A stretch of 64,000 nt of DNA from Coleophoma eucalyptorum (GCA_026120035.1 JALRME010000005.1:1364001-1428000), one strand, 5' to 3'; positions 33,958 to 46,038 are shown, counted from the stretch's first letter. Translations and numbers: made by a program. The notes: generated from the sequence alone by a model not told the origin.

Positions 33958-35334
33958 ATGACTGAACTCGCAAACCAAGGCAGCAACCATGCTGGTCTCA
34001 CTGAGCTCGGAGCCCATGAGCCCTCATCTGCAACCTATGATCAAGCTGGCCTTACTGAAGCCAGAGATCATGAGACCTCAACCACAACTTATGACGGTTC
34101 TGATCTCACTAAGATCGGAGTCCATGAGTCCTCTTCTGTAGGCAATGATCGTGCTGATCTCACTGAGATCGGAGCTCATGAGCCCTCAACCGCAACCGAC
34201 GACCCAGCTGGCACCACTGAGATCGGAACCCATGAGCCCTCAACCATAACCGATGACCCAGCTGGCACCACTGAGATTGCAGCACCTGAAGTCATAACCG
34301 CACCCAACGCCCAAGATGGTTCCTTGGCTTTGATAACCGGTGGACCCCCATCCACATTCCGTGACCAACTCAGCTTTTGGATGAGCTTGCCATTCCCAGG
34401 ACCCACCAGCATGAACCACTACGAATTGGCTTTCATGGATTTCCCTACCTCAGGACTCTCAGGTTCTAACACCGACCGAGTGGAATTGACTGAATTCCCA
34501 TTGTTTAGCGAGCTCCCTCCTGAAGTCTGCGAGAAGATTTGGCTCATGGCTGCCTTCCAGAGTCGGACTATTCCTGTTACCTACCGCAAGTCCTACTGTG
34601 AGGTTACTCAGATTCCAAACGGTAGTGAGTTTACAAGCAAGGAGGGGGTTCCAGCAATGCTTCACGTCAGTAAGGAGGCTCGTAAGCTTGGTTTGAAGTA
34701 TTATGAGCTTCTTCTTCCAACACGCACCGCTCCCGCAACAATCTATGTCAACACTGTTTGTGATGTCATTTACTTGAACAAGGTCGATTCTCAACTCATT
34801 GACGGCATTCCTGATCGGTGCTCACCTCTTTTTGGAATACTTGACGACTGCCTGGAGAGTGATTATATGAAGCTCCGATATCTTGCTATTGATTGGTTGC
34901 TCTGGGATAGAGACCTTCAAGAGAACTGTCCCCGCTTTCCAGACTTCCGCCACCTTGAGAAGCTCTTTATCTGCCGAGAGATTGAGACAATTGACCTTCC
35001 CCGCACCACTACTACCGACAGCATTAGCTCGAGAAAGTTGGTCAGTCCTTTAATAACAGCTATGGGCTATGACCAGCAGGTCCTGGATTACAACGAACAA
35101 TGTGCTGCTAACCATTGGGTCACCAATGTACTTGGCGATTTGCTGTGGATGAAGGATGAGGCCATGGCTTTTGTTGATGGTGTTCCACCTGAATTCGTTG
35201 ATTTAATCATGCCAAATGTTAATTCATTCTTCAATAACATTGAGCCAATGTATTTGATGCCAGAAGGACGATACAACTGGCTGTTAAGGATGCAGAAGAG
35301 GTGGATGGATGGAACCCACCGACGTCTCCAGTAA
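33958..35334 (+). CDS. 2EXR-domain protein with six 18-residue N-terminal repeats
   Basis: Single exon, 458 residues. Residues 12-119 are six 18-residue repeats of the form AGLTEIGxHEPSTATDDP, acidic and threonine-rich, with no predicted membrane segment. From about residue 175 comes the 2EXR signature FPLFSELPPEVCEKIWLMA, an F-box-like start common in fungal proteins expanded in leotiomycetes. GVPAMLHVSKEARKLGLKYY, VNTVCDVIYLNK and LRYLAIDWLLWDRD follow, as in other members. Function is unknown; the F-box-like segment has prompted suggestions of protein-protein interaction. The 5' leader carries up to three intron-like units. The next gene is on the same strand, 700 bp away. Confidence 0.85.
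   Translation: MTELANQGSNHAGLTELGAHEPSSATYDQAGLTEARDHETSTTTYDGSDLTKIGVHESSSVGNDRADLTEIGAHEPSTATDDPAGTTEIGTHEPSTITDDPAGTTEIAAPEVITAPNAQDGSLALITGGPPSTFRDQLSFWMSLPFPGPTSMNHYELAFMDFPTSGLSGSNTDRVELTEFPLFSELPPEVCEKIWLMAAFQSRTIPVTYRKSYCEVTQIPNGSEFTSKEGVPAMLHVSKEARKLGLKYYELLLPTRTAPATIYVNTVCDVIYLNKVDSQLIDGIPDRCSPLFGILDDCLESDYMKLRYLAIDWLLWDRDLQENCPRFPDFRHLEKLFICREIETIDLPRTTTTDSISSRKLVSPLITAMGYDQQVLDYNEQCAANHWVTNVLGDLLWMKDEAMAFVDGVPPEFVDLIMPNVNSFFNNIEPMYLMPEGRYNWLLRMQKRWMDGTHRRLQ
33991..34314 (+). repeat. Six in-frame 54-bp tandem repeats
   Basis: Six consecutive 54-bp units coding for 18 residues each (A/S-G/D-L/T-T-E-I-G-x-H-E-P-S-x). Units 4 and 5 are the most alike and unit 6 the most diverged, which suggests recent expansion near the centre. 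Confidence 0.9.
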
Positions 35335-36037
35335 ATTCTACAAACAAATGTCACTGCATTGCTTTGCAGGCTTGAGAGATTGTCATGAAAAGTCAGCTTG
35401 TACTCAGGATTGAGATCGATGGCGTTACAGAGTTGATTGGTTGACAATGGATAGTCAACATGTCCTCAGAATTGAGATTTGCTTGCTCTTCAGAAGGAAA
35501 GGATTGGCCATGAGGCAATCGAACTTGTACTTAGAGTAATTGAGAACAACTTGCTATACGAAAATAAAGATCGACTACATACAGTCAACTTGAAAATAAA
35601 TTGAGAACACATGAAACATCGTGAGATGACTAAGGTGCAGTTGCGGAAAGGACTTACGTGATCCAATAGATGATGAGGCCGAATTCAGGCGGCCGGCGTC
35701 GAATTCATCGCCGCGCCGTTAAGCGAGTTTCCTGGCAAGGGGCCGAGCCGAATACACTTGCCCATAAGCCAAATACAGCCCGGTCTTTAGGGTCCCTTCG
35801 GCGCCGTGATATGCTTCAGGTCCACAAATTACCCCTAATAGTTGCTATGGCCATCCTTGAAGCTGGGTCGCCGGTATGCGAGAAGCTACAATGTTTGGGA
35901 GGTTGTACCACATATAAAGGGCAGGTTCCTGCTCGCTTAAGTGTGTGTCCAAGACAATTTCTGCGCTTCATTTCTTCTTTCGATACATAGAGTTCATTGT
36001 ACAAGCTATAGAAGTATTTATCCGAGTATAGATCGTA
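35335..36037. promoter_or_regulatory. 2EXR 3' region and promoter of the MFS transporter
   Basis: A GC-rich patch at about 35670-35760 and a TATA-like TATAAA at 35913-35918, 120 bp before the MFS start. No other gene was recognised. Confidence 0.5.
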
Positions 36038-37551
36038 ATGTCTGGTCAAGTACAACTTCCACCGAGCGTCACCTCAGGAATGGAGACATCCTCCACGATA
36101 ACAACGACAGAGAAGCAAGATCTGGAAGCGGCTTCCGCACCCAAGGCCAACGCCCCTGCTCAATGGAATGCAGATGTACCTGACGGGGGTAGAGACGCTT
36201 GGATGGTTGTTTTTGGCGCCTGGTGCACATCATTCTGTAGTTTTGGATGGATTAACAGTAAGCTCCCCTGTCTTCCCACCCGCTTGAAAATTTGGGCACG
36301 TGGAGCACAATACTGAGCGTTTCAAAACAGGCGTTGGTACATTCCAAAATTACTATGAAAGCACCCTTCTTAGAAATTACTCCGCGAGTGAGATCTCGTG
36401 GATTCCATCACTCCAGATATTCTTCCTATTCGTCATGGGACCTGTGGTTGGCAAGATCTTTGATAACTATGGACCGAGATATTTACTTATCGTTGGATCG
36501 TTCTTACATGTTTTTGGCCTCATGATGGCATCCATTTCTACGACATATTACCAGCTTCTACTTTCCCAAGGTATCTGCAGCGCTATTGGCGTAGCTTGTG
36601 TCTTCCAACCTGGTATGTCTATTCTTTCGAAGTCCTAGTAGAACTGGCGCTGATTTATTGATAGCATTGACTTGCGTTGGTGGATGGTTCAACAAGAACA
36701 GAGGTGCAGCATATGGTGCCCTTTCAACGGGATCCAGTATCGGCGGAGTCATCTTCCCTATAATGGTCAGCCGATTGATTCAAGAAGTCGGATATGGCTG
36801 GGCTATGCGCATCGCAGCATTCATTATCCTATTTCTACTAATCATCGCCAACCTCACTGTCCGTTCTTTAAAGAAGCCAAGTCCGCAAATCGTTACCAAA
36901 GCCGACCTGCTGAGACCATTCCATGAGGTTGGCACGGTTGCTGTCATCGGAGGCAACTTCTTGTTAACTTTCGGTATCTTTGTCCCGATCACTTACTTAG
37001 TCGTTGAGGCTATCGCGCTGGGCATGTCGCCTTCATTGGCTCAGTATTTGGTTGCCATGCTTAATGCTGCTAGGTATTGCCCCTGTCCAACCATCCTTTC
37101 TTGCTTGCTAATACAGGATAGTCTCTTTGGTCGTATCTTCTCTGGTATAATCTCAGACAAGATCGGTCGATACAATGTCTTCGTTATAGTATGCACCGGC
37201 GCCGGGTTACTTGTGCTCGCACTCTGGATTCCTGTGAGCAATAACGCGGGCACAATCATGTTTGCTATCCTATTTGGCTTCTTTTCCGGTGCATACGTCT
37301 CATTGGGCCCTGCTCTGATTGCACAAATTTCTCCACCAAAAGAGATCGGCTTCAGAACAGGTCTCTTGTTCCTACTCTCATCCGTCCCTGGTCTGACCAA
37401 TGGACCTATTGCTGGTGCGATTCTTGCAGGAGAAAATGGTAGCTATACTGGCATGAAGGTTTTTGCAGGCATTATGATTCTTGCAGGAACTTCATGCGTG
37501 TTGATTGCCAGGATCTACCAGACTGGCTGGAAGCTGGTAGTCAAGTTTTGA
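36038..37551 (+). CDS. MFS transporter, monocarboxylate-type
   Basis: Plasma-membrane secondary transporter of the fungal monocarboxylate permease (MCT-like) group. Exons 36038-36257, 36331-36612, 36665-37073 and 37122-37551 encode 446 residues. The cytosolic N-terminus ends [20 protein letters not shown], the MCT hallmark (D-G-G-x-x-W), then [13 protein letters not shown]. About twelve membrane segments follow, including [18 protein letters not shown], with the RGxAxG loop, and [20 protein letters not shown] after removal of a 48-bp intron. That third intron is in frame without a stop; the acceptor GATAG was chosen because it restores NAASLFGR. The substrate is unknown. The neighbouring hydrolase on the same strand suggests uptake of an ester- or amide-derived acid. 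Confidence 0.9.
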
Positions 37552-37982
37552 AAGGGAGAAAATGGAAGCGACTTTTCGGCGGCCTATTAAGTACCCGAAA
37601 AGAAACATTTGCATATAACGGCGTAATGTTTGGGTATCCATGTGCAAGAGAAAAGATGATTTAACACTCTACTTAGAGTATAAAATTATAGTTTAGATGA
37701 TAAAACCGTATAGTTAATATCTCCTCAAAAGAATTACTTTCCCACTTCTGGAATACAGAGAGTCCCGAAGTCCGACGAACATCCCCACTTCTCCACACCG
37801 GTAGATGCCACGGTCCCCACTTATCAAGCTAGGTTATCAGAAGAGGGGTTTCCGCAACAGCCACTACATCCGCTAAGTTGAGCTTGTATTAGAATAAGTA
37901 TGTATATAAGCTGTATTAGAAGTAAGAAGCTGAATAGTCATCCTTGTTCCTCATAAAGAAAGTCCCCAAAATTGCAGCAATA
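37552..37982. promoter_or_regulatory. MFS 3' region and hydrolase promoter with TATA box
   Basis: 431 bp between same-strand genes. TATATAA at 37903-37909 is about 74 bp before the hydrolase ATG, a good core promoter position. Confidence 0.55.
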
Positions 37983-40197
37983 ATGCCGAGTAACGAATTC
38001 GCAAACTTCCCAGATGTCATCTACGACAAGCTGCCGCCTCCAGACAAGCATCCTATGTATCATTACAATGGATTTGAACCAGGAAAGACGATCATCAAGA
38101 AAGGACATGTTAAGTCTCCTGGTCATGCAGCTTTTCCAGTCGACGTAATCTTTGACCGTGATGTGGCCATAACGGTGCGCGACGGCGTGAAGCTCTATGC
38201 AGACGTATTCCGTCCCATCGACTCGGACGTAGAGAAGGTACCTGTCATTATTCCATGGAGCCCATATGGAAAGACTGGAACAGGTAAGCTCTGAAGATTT
38301 TGCAATACGGTGCTCAAGAGTTTTCTGATTTGACAGTTTAGGACCTCAAAACTACGACACCATGGCTCCATTTCATGCCGGGTTTCCAAAGAGCATGATA
38401 TCAGGCTACCAGAAATTCGAAGCACCAGATCCAGCTGAATGGTGCAAACGTGGGTATGCTATATTGAATATTGATGCTCGAGGAGCTGGGCACTCGGAAG
38501 GGAACATTTCTCAATGGGGCATGCAGGTATTTCACCTCTCGCCTTCAAAAAGCCCTAACCAAGCACTAACCTTACGCCCTTACAGGAAGCGGAAGATATT
38601 CACGACGTGATCACTTGGCTGACAGAACAGCCCTGGTGTTCTGGATCAGTAGCAATGGCGTAAGCTGGCTACTCCAAGAATCGTAATAACGCATTTGCTA
38701 ACCGGCGTGTAGAGGTAATTCTTGGTTGTCAATTGCTCAGTTATCGTTTGCATCCCGACTTTCCCATCCTGCTCTCAAGGCTCTCGCTCCTTGGGAGGGA
38801 CTCATCGACCCATACAGAGAGATCGCCGCCAGAGGTGGTCGACCGCATATCAGATCTTTCATGAAACTGATTGCAACTGGATTTGCAGGTTGGTTTGAGT
38901 TGCAACACTTTAGATGAGTTGTGATGAGCTCGCTAACCTTGACATAGGGTTTGGAAGCGCGGAGAACGTTGCCGCAATGGTCGACAAGCGACCACTGTAT
39001 GACGAGTACTGGGAGACGAAACGGATTCCAGTTGAGAATATAGATAATATACCATTATACCTCTTGGCTTCTTACTCGTAGGATACTCTGTTGCTTTGTT
39101 TAATTTGTAGATACTAAGATCTATTGAACAGGAGCATGCTACATACGCATGGATCATTTCATACCTGGCAAGTCGCAAAGACGAAGCAGAAATGGCTTCG
39201 GGTTCACCCGTATCAAGAATGTAAGTTGAAAGACTTCACAGGGTAATGGCTACATGCTGTAGTAAAAGGAAGCTAAGCTTGCGCAGGGTACGATTTATAC
39301 AGGCCAGAGATCACAGACGAGCTGCAGAAGTACTTTGACTATTACTGCAAAGGAATACAGAATGGATGGGAGGACTCGACACCACCGGTCCGCCTCTCCC
39401 TTGTGGGCTTCGAAGGTAGCCCAGCGAAGACTGTAACAGAGAGGGTCGAAGAGGAATATCCTCTTAAGCGACGAACAGCAAAGGAATACTACCTGGATGC
39501 TGCAAACAAGACCATGTCTATTTCTCCCATCTCAACAAAGTCAAAGGATGAATATGAAGCTCACAGCTTGGATGACTCCCTCGTAAGTTAAATCAATTTA
39601 ATCCAAGAACCAAGCACTAAGGCCGGCTAAAATGCGCCGAAACAGGATTTCAAAGTGCATTTCGACGAGGCGACCGAATTGTCCGGCTACCCTAAAGTCA
39701 AGCTCTATATCTCCTGCGCCGAGCACGATGATATGGACATCTGCATCCAGATCCGCAAGATTTCTACCGACGGAATACCCATGAAGCATCTTAACTATCC
39801 ATGTCCCGTTCCTGTGGAAGAAGTGCCCGAGCTCAACGTTGTGCAATATTGGGGCCCCCAAGGGTTTCTGCGAGCATCACACGCGGTATCACGCGCCGAG
39901 AGTCCATTCCCCAATATGGATCCCAACGATATCTTTTATACGCACCGTATCCAAGAGAAGATCGAGCCTGGTAAAGTCATCTGTGTCGAGATCCCAATCT
40001 GGCCGATCGGGATGGTGTTTGCAAAAGGTGAAGGTGTCATGCTGAGGATTTCTGGCCATGATATGTGCCCGCCAGAAACGGAGCTTTGTAGATTAAAGGA
40101 GCCGGAGGATGAGAACGTGGGGAAACATGTTGTTTATACCGGCGGCAAGTATGAGAGCGTGCTTACACTGCCTGTAATTCCACTGCATTCTGATTAG
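37983..40197 (+). CDS. CocE/NonD-family hydrolase (X-Pro dipeptidyl-peptidase S15 type)
   Basis: Alpha/beta hydrolase acting on esters or amides; the family includes cocaine esterase and glutaryl-7-ACA acylase. Eight exons: 37983-38283, 38342-38526, 38586-38659, 38713-38888, 38948-39077, 39132-39220, 39287-39582 and 39646-40197; 600 residues, all phases consistent. The N-terminal part has DVIFDRDVAITVRDGVKLYADVFRP and IPWSPYGKTG, typical of CocE. RGYAILNIDARGAGHSEG is the family strand with its GAGxSEG turn. AMAGNSWLSIAQ carries the likely nucleophile Ser (GNSW), and HGSFHTW contributes a candidate catalytic His. The C-terminal jelly-roll has YPKVKLYISCAEHDDMDICIQIRKI and GEGVMLRISGHD. No signal peptide is seen, so it is probably cytosolic. 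It lies 430 bp downstream of the MFS gene. Confidence 0.88.
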
Positions 40198-40727
40198 GAA
40201 AAGGAATTTGAGACTGCAGATTGTAAATCTTTGTACAGATACTAGGGCACCGTCTGAAGCTTTTGCACAGTGTTTGAGAAGAGAGATGTCAGGAATTAAC
40301 CTCATCACTGTTATGTCTCATTATGTTATGATGAATGGCTCTCTAACAACGAAATTTAAGACCGTCGGATCTCGGGCTCAAGACTTGTTCTTCCATGGTC
40401 TATGCTGACGTTTCAAATGTCTAGCATAGCCTCCTAGGTCATCTCTCATGCCTATCTACTAGAGTTTTTATGAACTGCGCGCATGAATGCTGGCTCAGAA
40501 TGTCACTTTCTCTGTTTTACGGAGAAAGAAAGTGATACATTCTCCATCCCAGTATCTTCGCGGAGCTAGCACCGTGAAAATTGTTCACAGTTCTTGGGCC
40601 CAATGCCTTTGAGCCTTTCCTCCAGAGAATGGAGTACATCTCGAGGCTTCCCAGCTTGCGTGGTATCATGGGAACGGTCCCATCGAGCTCTCTAGCTCAT
40701 GATGACCTCATTTAAAGGATTTATCTT
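40198..40727. other. Intergenic region between convergent genes
   Basis: Contains an imperfect hairpin around 40503-40535 (TCACTTTCT ... AGAAAGTGA), placed between two converging 3' ends. No gene was seen. Confidence 0.5.
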
Positions 40728-41777
40728 TTACTTCATATTCTTCATGCGGATTTGAGAATTCCAGAACGGATTGGGCTCAAACCCGTCATTTACGGGTTGC
40801 GCAAAGAGTGGTTTCTGATCATCATCGTCCACCACAGGAGATGGAACTTTCATTTCGCCTTGACAATTGTCAGCATATCAAATAGAAGAGACTTGACTTC
40901 TACATACCTCGGAATATTTCAACGGCCGAAATGAGTGGCAATAGTAACAAGAGAAGCGCCAGGAGTTGTCCAAAATTCCAAGCCTTCTCGTCTTCGTCAG
41001 CAAGCGCAACCGAAGGAGAGCCAAAAGCTTGCGAGATGAAAATGACTCTGATTGTCGCACCGATACCGATGATCATTAAGATAACCATGCTGAGGACCCG
41101 CAGCGGTTGTAACCATTTCTGGCTGCCGCTATGTAGATACCAGACTGCCAAGGCAAAAACAAGACACTGTCCGACCATGACAGCGATAGTGCCAACCACA
41201 GAGAGTGTTAAGTTGGACCTCGATTTCGTTTCTGAATTACTGCCCCATACACACTGAATGGCTAAAGTCGGCGCAAGCTGTCCTGTGACATCTTTGAGGA
41301 TGAAGACGGCGTATACGAGTGAAAGAACCAAGTTAACGAACATCAAGAAATGCCGAAGCCATCTCAGGACCCAATCGCGCTTGAAGTCATTGAAGAGAGC
41401 AAGTAAGGCTGCGGAATGTGTAGCTGTCGAAATAGAAGCCAGCATCCAAATGATGAAGAAATGATACGAGACCATAGAATCGGCTTTTGCGAGTCCAACG
41501 CTTTGCAGGCCAATACCTGTGATGATTTGCTGGTCGCTGAAAGAGAGTAAAAGCTTTCGGGCTATCTTTGCTTCTGAATGTCTTCGAATCTCTTGGAGAA
41601 TGATCCAGAGACTCAACACTAATGCCAGTCCAGCTGTGACGATAAAAGATAACAGAACCTGAAATTGTCAGTCGAACCCCTTTGCTGACGCTTTGAACTC
41701 ACTCCAGCTCCCGCCACACCAGCATCAGAAGCCGTCTGTGACGGCGCATTTGTACAATTAGTATTGGTGTCGAACAT
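40728..41777 (-). CDS. Six-helix integral membrane protein of unknown function
   Basis: Exons 41703-41777, 40908-41658 and 40728-40858 (introns 44 and 49 bp) give 318 residues. The short N-terminus has an NCT glycosylation site and should be outside the membrane. Six hydrophobic segments are visible: LLSFIVTAGLALVLSLWII, SYHFFIIWMLASISTATHSA, FLMFVNLVLSLVYAVFIL, LSVVGTIAVMVGQCLVFALA, LSMVILMIIGIGATIRVIFI and GQLLALLLLLLPLISAVEIF. The tail is acidic (VVDDDDQKP) and ends MKNMK. The layout is that of fungal orphan membrane proteins near DUF3712 or GPCR-like genes; I do not recognise a named family. An upstream gene on the same strand is also membrane-anchored. Confidence 0.78.
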
Positions 41778-42711
41778 CTTGCTGACTGTATCTTGAAAAG
41801 AGCGTGTTCAGTAAATCGTAGCGCGCACAAAGAGACGTGTTCGCTATCAAGAAGAAGGGCCACCGCGAAGTTGAACGAAGGTGATGAGAAGTGCGTCATT
41901 CTTCATCTAATGTATCAGTGATCCGGCGGGTAGCTGAAACGCGAGGGCAAGGAAGGCGTTCATACAATGCGCATTTAAGCGCTTGCTGAGGATTTGTCTG
42001 GGGATCGGTCATGCTGTTACGTGGCAGTGCTGTTGGTTTGTCGCTTCTTGACGCAGGGTTTTGTTGTTCTGACAAGATCAACCCCTTTCGTGCATTTACT
42101 GGTCTTCATACCTGTCCAATTACTTCAAGGCCAGGGGCGGGTGTGGGCGATTGTCGAAAGGTCTTTAAAACCAAGAAGGTCGAACGTATCGATATGCCAA
42201 TAGAAACTCTATCTCTAACATAGTTACAGGGGAGAACGCAAGCGATGGTGGCATGGTGGTTGAGGTCAAGAACGAGAAATATGGCGATCACGTGTTTATA
42301 ATATCACACTTATTTTGCTATTCATGTGCGGGGAAGTCAGGCTATAGTTAGACTAGGTATTTGTAATTATAATCGACATTTGATATCCAATTTAGGAGGT
42401 AGTTAAGTCATCGAGTATCGATATTCACGTGACTGCATCCATTGGAAGCTGGGGATAATGGGTTTACAGTGGATTTCTACCCTATATGTTAAGGTTCTTT
42501 AACCCTTGCAAGGGTCTGTTGAAACTTTTAGGTGTAGAAATGACAAGCAACAGTTCATTTGGTGATCAATAGAGGCACATCATCACCGGAAAGATATTGA
42601 AGGTACTTGATCACAGGTCAGGCACTAAGTGATATTCTAGAAGTAACAAATTTCTCTCTCAAGGCAGGATCTGAGTCAAAACGTCTTTTCTCATAGAGGT
42701 GTGGTTTTGTA
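41778..42711. promoter_or_regulatory. Promoter of the six-helix protein gene, 3' region of the DUF3712 gene
   Basis: Contains two CACGTG sites (near 42289 and 42429) and a perfect 14-bp palindrome, ACCCTTGCAAGGGT, at 42502-42515. It is AT-rich after 42290. Confidence 0.5.
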
Positions 42712-44432
42712 TTATAGCTTAAAGCCGTTCTTCTGAAACATCGAGGTTCGGAGTAGCGAGCGCCTGAAGTCCTGCACATCATCACCGTCACGTTTTGCAT
42801 CTAGCACCTTCGTATCATTTCCAACTCCGCGTAGAATACCAGCTAACAGGGTCTTTAGGGGCAGCATAGCCGTTATGTTTAAAGGATTGAGGACCTGTTC
42901 GTAGTAATAGATGTGCTCTCCATTATATATCGTAGAGTTACCAGATGCTTGAACAGATATATATCCTTCCTTGATTGAAGAGGCTTGAGAAGCAAGAATG
43001 GCACCAGCGTTGGCGAGGACCTTGGAGAGCTCTACAGTTGCTCTGATTGGCATAGTATTGTTCCCTGGTGAGATAAAGACATCGTTGATTGAGGCGTTCC
43101 CCACCACTATTCCGCCCAGCATCAAATTTAAGGTAAGATTTCCCTACCAGTGTCAGTGTTTTGTGCAAGGCATCTCCAGGTGCTTGTCATACCATCTCAA
43201 AGGAGACCACAGAGTGATTCGGGATGATTGCTGTTCCAACCAAATTGGTTCCATCAGGATCCGAAGGTATTTTTAGCTGAGTAGAAGCAAGCGAAAATCC
43301 GCTCAACTTGTTTAGACCTTACGAAATAACGTCAATGATCTGCCAAAAAGGTCAAATTATCTCATTCATACCTGTAAGTTCCAAATTCTTATTCAAGCTG
43401 ATACATGCCTTAATTGCTCCCAGATATGCATTTGTCTTGCCTCGGGCTGTGAGGGTGAACTCATCGCTGTATACCGCAGACTGCAAGAACTCTACCCACG
43501 CAGTCATGTTCACAATAGGGGTTATCTGGTTTTGTACCGCGATTTTCGTGTTCCCCTTGATGTGAAGCTCTGGGAGGGACACTTGCGTATAAGCAACCGA
43601 AGATCCAGGCCGAGTCAAGCTCAAGTTCATAGGGTTTAGTCGTGCAGAAAAGCCACTCGGGATTTTGATAGATGAATTTATACTGATTTGCACACTATTC
43701 GGTTGTGGATTCAGCAAAACTGCGGAGTGAATTGGTAAATTTGTATCATCGACCACGCGTTGAATGATAGCTGGGATGATGACAAGGAATCTGGTGTCAT
43801 AGTCAGTGTTGGTTTCTGAAGACTGGAGGACGGGCTCACATCAACACGAGGATGACTGCAAGGAAGAGAATCAGTCCGAGTAGATACCAGTACCAATACC
43901 TCCGAATGTGTCGTTTCGTTCTTCTCCGCTTTGTTACCGGATGTTTATCTTCTCTTTCTTTATTTTTGAGGTCGATGTTGATGGTCGAATGTATTGGACC
44001 AGGCCAAAGCCTATTTGTATCACTATTACCATATCTCGTATCTCCATTCGTTGTCACGTCGGGAATGAATTTGTATCTTTGTTTAGGGGTTGTCGGTTTC
44101 TTGGGTGCAGGTGGAGGAGCTCCAGTAAGAGCGCTGAAAGATTCAGCCCGAGCTTTTTCTTTCCTCGGTGGTGTCTCATCCGTGCTATGGACGAATTCAA
44201 AAGTGTATAGAGGACTGTACTGTTCTTCTTGTGATTTCTGCGGCAGGTTTGGAAATGCAAAGTCAATCCTGCCAATTGATTCCAGGTTCGTGCGAAATAA
44301 ATTATCTGGCCTACTTCGACATGGGCCTATATGACTGCTTTGACAACTGCATATTGGAGTTGTAGTCGGCTTCTCAATATGCAAATCTGATATAGCATGG
44401 TGGTATGTGGGGATGGGCATGGGTTTCTTCAT
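42712..44432 (-). CDS. Membrane-anchored DUF3712 (LEA2-like) protein
   Basis: Exons 43840-44432, 43372-43790, 43193-43317 and 42712-43143 encode 522 residues. The start at 44432 (MKKPMPIPTYHH) has a better context than an in-frame ATG at 44561, which would add 43 residues. Residues 1-180 are cytosolic and Pro/Lys/Arg-rich, ending in the strongly basic KRRRTKRHIRR. One membrane helix (LLGLILFLAVILVLIFLVII) follows. The outer part has two copies of a beta-rich LEA2-type fold, one with VQISINSSIKIPSGFSARLNP and the second with the DUF3712 pattern FEMGNLTLNLMLGGIVVGNASI and SPGNNTMPIRATVEL. Several N-glycosylation sites are present. Such proteins occur at fungal vacuolar or plasma membranes; function is unknown. 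Confidence 0.82.
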
Positions 44433-46038
44433 GTTGATGCTCCTCACAACTTCTGGCTTTGTGAGGGAAGTATAGTGATAGAAGCAAACCCAGAAAGGAA
44501 CCAAACTTATGATGACATTGTGGTTTTGGCAAGCTAAGTTCCTGAAAATGATGCCCCGCATCTGAGTCTTTTATCAGTGCATCCTCCCATATCCGTCGTT
44601 TAAGTCATGGATTATGATGCTTAGTGCAACGAGAAAACCTAGGCCATGCACATTTTAAGACTGCCCCTCTGAAGAGGAGGAACAGACGTGATACCGATAT
44701 CAATACAAATAAAAACCTCCCTTCGACTATTAGGAGTAAGCCCGGGGTTTATAATCATAACCTTGGCAAAACCCAGTCATATCATCACCACCTCGTTTTA
44801 GGAGCAATTTCTCGGTCCATCCCGCCGCACGCTGGCTATCGATTACAACTTTCGCAGAGACTGCTGATATTAATCGGCATAAGACTGCGAAGAAAGATCA
44901 CAACTCAATTGGACAAATGAACAAGCGTGAAGTCTATATAGTGTTTTCCGAGCTGGAGGTCCCTTGCCCCAAAGGACCGAGCGAATTCTTGATGGTGAAG
45001 TTCGAATGGCACGGACAGCCGACCATCAAGCGACACCAACGACACACATCCGGCGAGGTTAACTATATTTTGAGAGTTTCAGAAACGAACTATAATATGT
45101 CTGTGCTATTGTTGTGCTGACTCTTGACGAACGATTCAGCTTAGGAGTTGGGAAGAGAAGACAATTGGGTATCTTATTTAGCTAGTATAGACCGGCGCAA
45201 CTCTGATAAAAAGCTTTCGTTGGAATGACCAACGGAAACTAGAAACCGAGAATCGAAATGGCTTTTTCCTCTCGAGTCTTTTGGAGCCAAGTCTCAGCGA
45301 GGCAGATGGCTATTGATGTTCTATTTCATCCAGATCTAAACCCTCCTGTAAGATTGAGAACCCAAGAGAAAAGTGAGAACAAACACAGGCGAACTCCTTC
45401 CAGACTGAATGTTTAATTCGGAGCAGCCTTTTTGCAAGTTCATCTGGTTGGCAATAATCAAGGAACATATTTCGGCATGTGAACAGCCAAAGCCTCGAGT
45501 TTTCAGTAAGACATCCTTGTTAATATCGGTAGCTGCTCTACTCGTAGGTGTGCATCGGTCTTACAAATACCTCAAAAACACAAGACTAACTTCCCCGATA
45601 AGCAAGAAGACTTAGTCGATACGTAAATTCTGGTCAAACATATCCCCTGTATAATCTTATAGCCATAAACCTACGCTTTGGTATTGAGGACGGCGACAAC
45701 TTATTGTGTAAGAGTAGCGACCAGCTAAGCGCTTCCGACGACATACCCTCTGATATATGCATAAACTTGGGATTTTGAAAGGCGCAGACTTCCCCACTTC
45801 CCGGGGCTCAGTGGCCATGTCTTTCCAAGTCTACACAATCACCTGCGTCAGTAATTTCTTGTTCAATAATTGCCAAGGAAGCCTCAGCTGGGTATAGCTC
45901 TTATTCCAGTTGTGAAGCCTGACGTCTGGTTTAAAGCATTTCGTATAAGACGTATGGAGTAATCTCATTTAAGCTACCTCACGAGAGGCATATATATTTA
46001 ACCACCGACTTATCTCCAACGTAGGTCATACGTACTCA
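44433..46038. promoter_or_regulatory. Intergenic region, divergent promoters
   Basis: 1.6 kb between the DUF3712 gene (minus) and the small secreted protein gene (plus). A TATA-like TATATATTTA lies at 45991-46000, about 40 bp before the secreted protein ATG. Short frames at 44624-45615 show no domain. Confidence 0.55.

Noticed and set aside
44433..44561. 43-residue longer N-terminus for the DUF3712 protein
   Set aside because: An ATG exists at 44561, but the extra part adds a stray hydrophobic stretch before a cytosolic region; the ATG at 44432 has the better context. Not fully excluded.
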